A stretch of DNA of 6,220 nt, from positions 4,094 through 10,313 of the forward strand of contig VAYD01000198.1 in NCBI GenBank assembly GCA_005883905.1, in the 5' to 3' direction. The notes under the pieces are model-generated. The model was not told the origin of the DNA. It did no database searches and saw nothing but the letters and a program-made list of their open reading frames with translations. The DNA comes from Actinomycetota bacterium. Lineage in GTDB: Bacteria > Actinomycetota > Thermoleophilia > Solirubrobacterales > Solirubrobacteraceae. The stretch's first letter is position 1. The number at the start of each line of letters is the position of its first letter. The position numbers were made by a program, and so were the translations under genes. Of this stretch, positions 4,840 through 6,220 are shown in pieces.

Positions 4840-6220
4840 TTACCCCTGCGTACGCTTCTTGTGCCTGGCGCGCGCCTTCGCCTTGCACTGCCGCAACGCG
4901 CGCGTGCGAGCCTTGCCGTGCTTGTGCTTGGCCTTGGCCGTGCAGCTGGCCTGCTTCTTGGGCCTCGGCTCCGGCTTTGGCTTGGCCTTCGCGCCGAGCC
5001 CGCACGGGTCGACCGTCAGCGACTGCCCGCGCGCGATCGTGAGCTGCGAGCTGCGCACCACCTGGCCGCCGACCTCGCACGTCATCGTGTAGGCCTCGGT
5101 CGTGCCGGTCGTGACGGTTCGCGTCGTGCGGTAGTAGCCGATCTTCGCCGTCCACGTGCCGGCGACCGCGGCGAAGTTGCTCACGCGCAGCACGTAGTCG
5201 CCGGGCGCGGCCTTGTCGCCGGTGAGGATGACCTTCTCGGGCGTCCCCGGGTTGTTGCCCGAGCTGCCGACCGAGGTCAGCGAGCCGTCGGCGTTCTTGC
5301 GGAAGACCTCGATGTCGTAGTCCTCCGGCGTGCCCCAGCTGACGTCGATCTTGACCGCGCTCGCCTCGTCCTCGGGCCTGATCTGGAACGGGACGTCCTG
5401 CGAGCCGCTCGTCGGCGCGTTCGTGCTCGGGTCCGGGCCGCCGCCGGTGGCGGTCTCCTCGCGCGAGGGCGTGTCGTCGAGCTTCTCGATGACCGCTCCC
5501 CCGCCGACGAACGGCCGCGTGGACTGGTTGACGTGCCAGGTGAACGCCCCGGAGCTCGGCACGACGGTGCTCGAATCGAGCGTGTCATGCAGCGTCTGCG
5601 GGTCCTGCACGCCGCCAGGGCACGCCAGCGCGCCGGGGACCTCGGTGACCGTGACGACCGGGTCCACGCCCATCGCGCACCACGGGCTCGTCTTTGTGTC
5701 GAACGCCTTGCTCAGCCGGATCGTCGCGCCGGCCGGAGCGCGGCCCGAGACGATCGCGTGGTCGGCCGGGTTGGCCGCGGCCTCGCCGGCGATCAGCAGC
5801 GCCTCGCGCAGGCCACCCGAGCCGGGCGCCGCGTCGCCGTGCTCCCACTGGTCGATGAAGCCCTGCTGGTAGGGCTCGTGGAACATGCCGTCCTTCGGCC
5901 CGATCTCGATCGTGTAGCCGTAGCCGCCGGTGGCGGAGTACGTGTCGTCCTCGGTGGTGCCGGCAGTGTCGTAGAGCTCGAAGCTGTACTGCGACGTGTA
6001 GCCGGTGGCGGCCCCCATCGCGTCGCCGATCTCCTTCATGCGCGCCTCGTCGGGCGCCTTGCCGCCGTCGTGCAAGCCTGGCGGGCGCAGCACGAGCGCC
6101 GCGACGTTGTGCAGCGTCATCAGGAACGTGACCTGATGCGTGCGGGCGTAGTTCCACACGGCCTGCGTCTCTGGCTCGGACCGCGGCCCGGGTCCGTGGA
6201 AGCTCTGCGACGTCGGATCC
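4840..6220 (-). CDS. Secreted M14-family zinc carboxypeptidase, C-terminal part (N-terminus beyond right edge)
   Basis: The frame is open from the right edge to TAA at 4840-4842, giving 459 residues. Fragment residues 1-130 are the end of an M14 peptidase domain: the block GPGPRSEPETQAV (9-21), TLHNVAALVLRPPG with the third zinc-ligand His37, a GYTSQYSFELYDTAGTTEDD stretch (73-92) in the substrate-pocket region, and YTIEIGP with the catalytic Glu105. The first two zinc ligands (HxxE) and the substrate Arg lie off the window, as must any signal peptide. Residues about 155-250 hold a beta-rich segment starting GRAPAGATIRLSKAF. Residues about 280-362 resemble a PPC-type beta-sandwich of secreted peptidases (DYDIEVFRK, PGDYVLRVSNF, GTWTAKIGYY). 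The last 50 residues are Lys/Arg/Ala-rich with Cys426 and Cys444. It should cut C-terminal residues from peptides outside the cell or in the envelope. No link to arginine synthesis is implied; the hairpin after it marks a separate unit. Confidence 0.9.
   Translation of the reverse strand, partial: DPTSQSFHGPGPRSEPETQAVWNYARTHQVTFLMTLHNVAALVLRPPGLHDGGKAPDEARMKEIGDAMGAATGYTSQYSFELYDTAGTTEDDTYSATGGYGYTIEIGPKDGMFHEPYQQGFIDQWEHGDAAPGSGGLREALLIAGEAAANPADHAIVSGRAPAGATIRLSKAFDTKTSPWCAMGVDPVVTVTEVPGALACPGGVQDPQTLHDTLDSSTVVPSSGAFTWHVNQSTRPFVGGGAVIEKLDDTPSREETATGGGPDPSTNAPTSGSQDVPFQIRPEDEASAVKIDVSWGTPEDYDIEVFRKNADGSLTSVGSSGNNPGTPEKVILTGDKAAPGDYVLRVSNFAAVAGTWTAKIGYYRTTRTVTTGTTEAYTMTCEVGGQVVRSSQLTIARGQSLTVDPCGLGAKAKPKPEPRPKKQASCTAKAKHKHGKARTRALRQCKAKARARHKKRTQG

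Noticed and set aside
4775..5155. Upstream extension of argB by 127 residues
   Set aside because: It crosses the hairpin and the peptidase C-terminus and encodes low-complexity sequence; ArgB homologues start near ATG 4774.
5330..5872. Plus-strand 180-codon frame with several Cys and a hydrophobic start
   Set aside because: Fully antisense to the middle of the M14 peptidase gene, no ribosome site, and no recognisable domain.

Overview
The window is very GC-rich, with almost every third codon position G or C. It reads as chromosomal DNA of a high-GC actinobacterium. The secreted-protein tail style (Lys/Arg/Ala-rich with two Cys), the leaderless-type promoters and the protein sequences would suit the Thermoleophilia (Solirubrobacterales). 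That lineage call is inference from style, not from a marker gene.

Layout, right to left, because most genes lie on the minus strand. (1) 6220-4840: the C-terminal 459 residues of a secreted M14 zinc carboxypeptidase, with a beta-sandwich module and a basic two-Cys tail. It is followed by a strong GC hairpin (4800-4831). (2) 4774-2808: argB (N-acetylglutamate kinase, with the arginine-inhibitable signature) and argD (acetylornithine aminotransferase), which overlap by 4 nt. (3) 2576-2782 on the plus strand: an unrecognised, very acidic 68-residue protein. It converges on argD, and a hairpin runs exactly from one stop codon to the other. It diverges from argG across a 47-nt region whose two candidate -10 boxes face each other. 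(4) 2528-1068: argG (argininosuccinate synthase), followed 9 nt later by a previously easy-to-miss 54-residue single-span membrane protein. (5) 1037 to the left edge: a long alanine/glutamate-rich coiled-coil protein, cut by the window.

Three enzymes of arginine synthesis are present. ArgB phosphorylates N-acetylglutamate, ArgD transaminates the semialdehyde to N-acetylornithine, and ArgG joins citrulline and aspartate. The usual actinobacterial partners argC, argJ, argF, argR and argH are not in the window between or next to them, so the pathway genes are at least partly dispersed. The acidic plus-strand gene separates argBD from argG, so argG probably has its own promoter. No RNA gene, CRISPR array, transposase or prophage gene was seen. 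There is no gene-free stretch longer than 300 bases.

The parts most worth a second look are the stop-to-stop hairpin, the acidic protein with its mirrored promoter region, and the small membrane protein plus coiled-coil protein downstream of argG.
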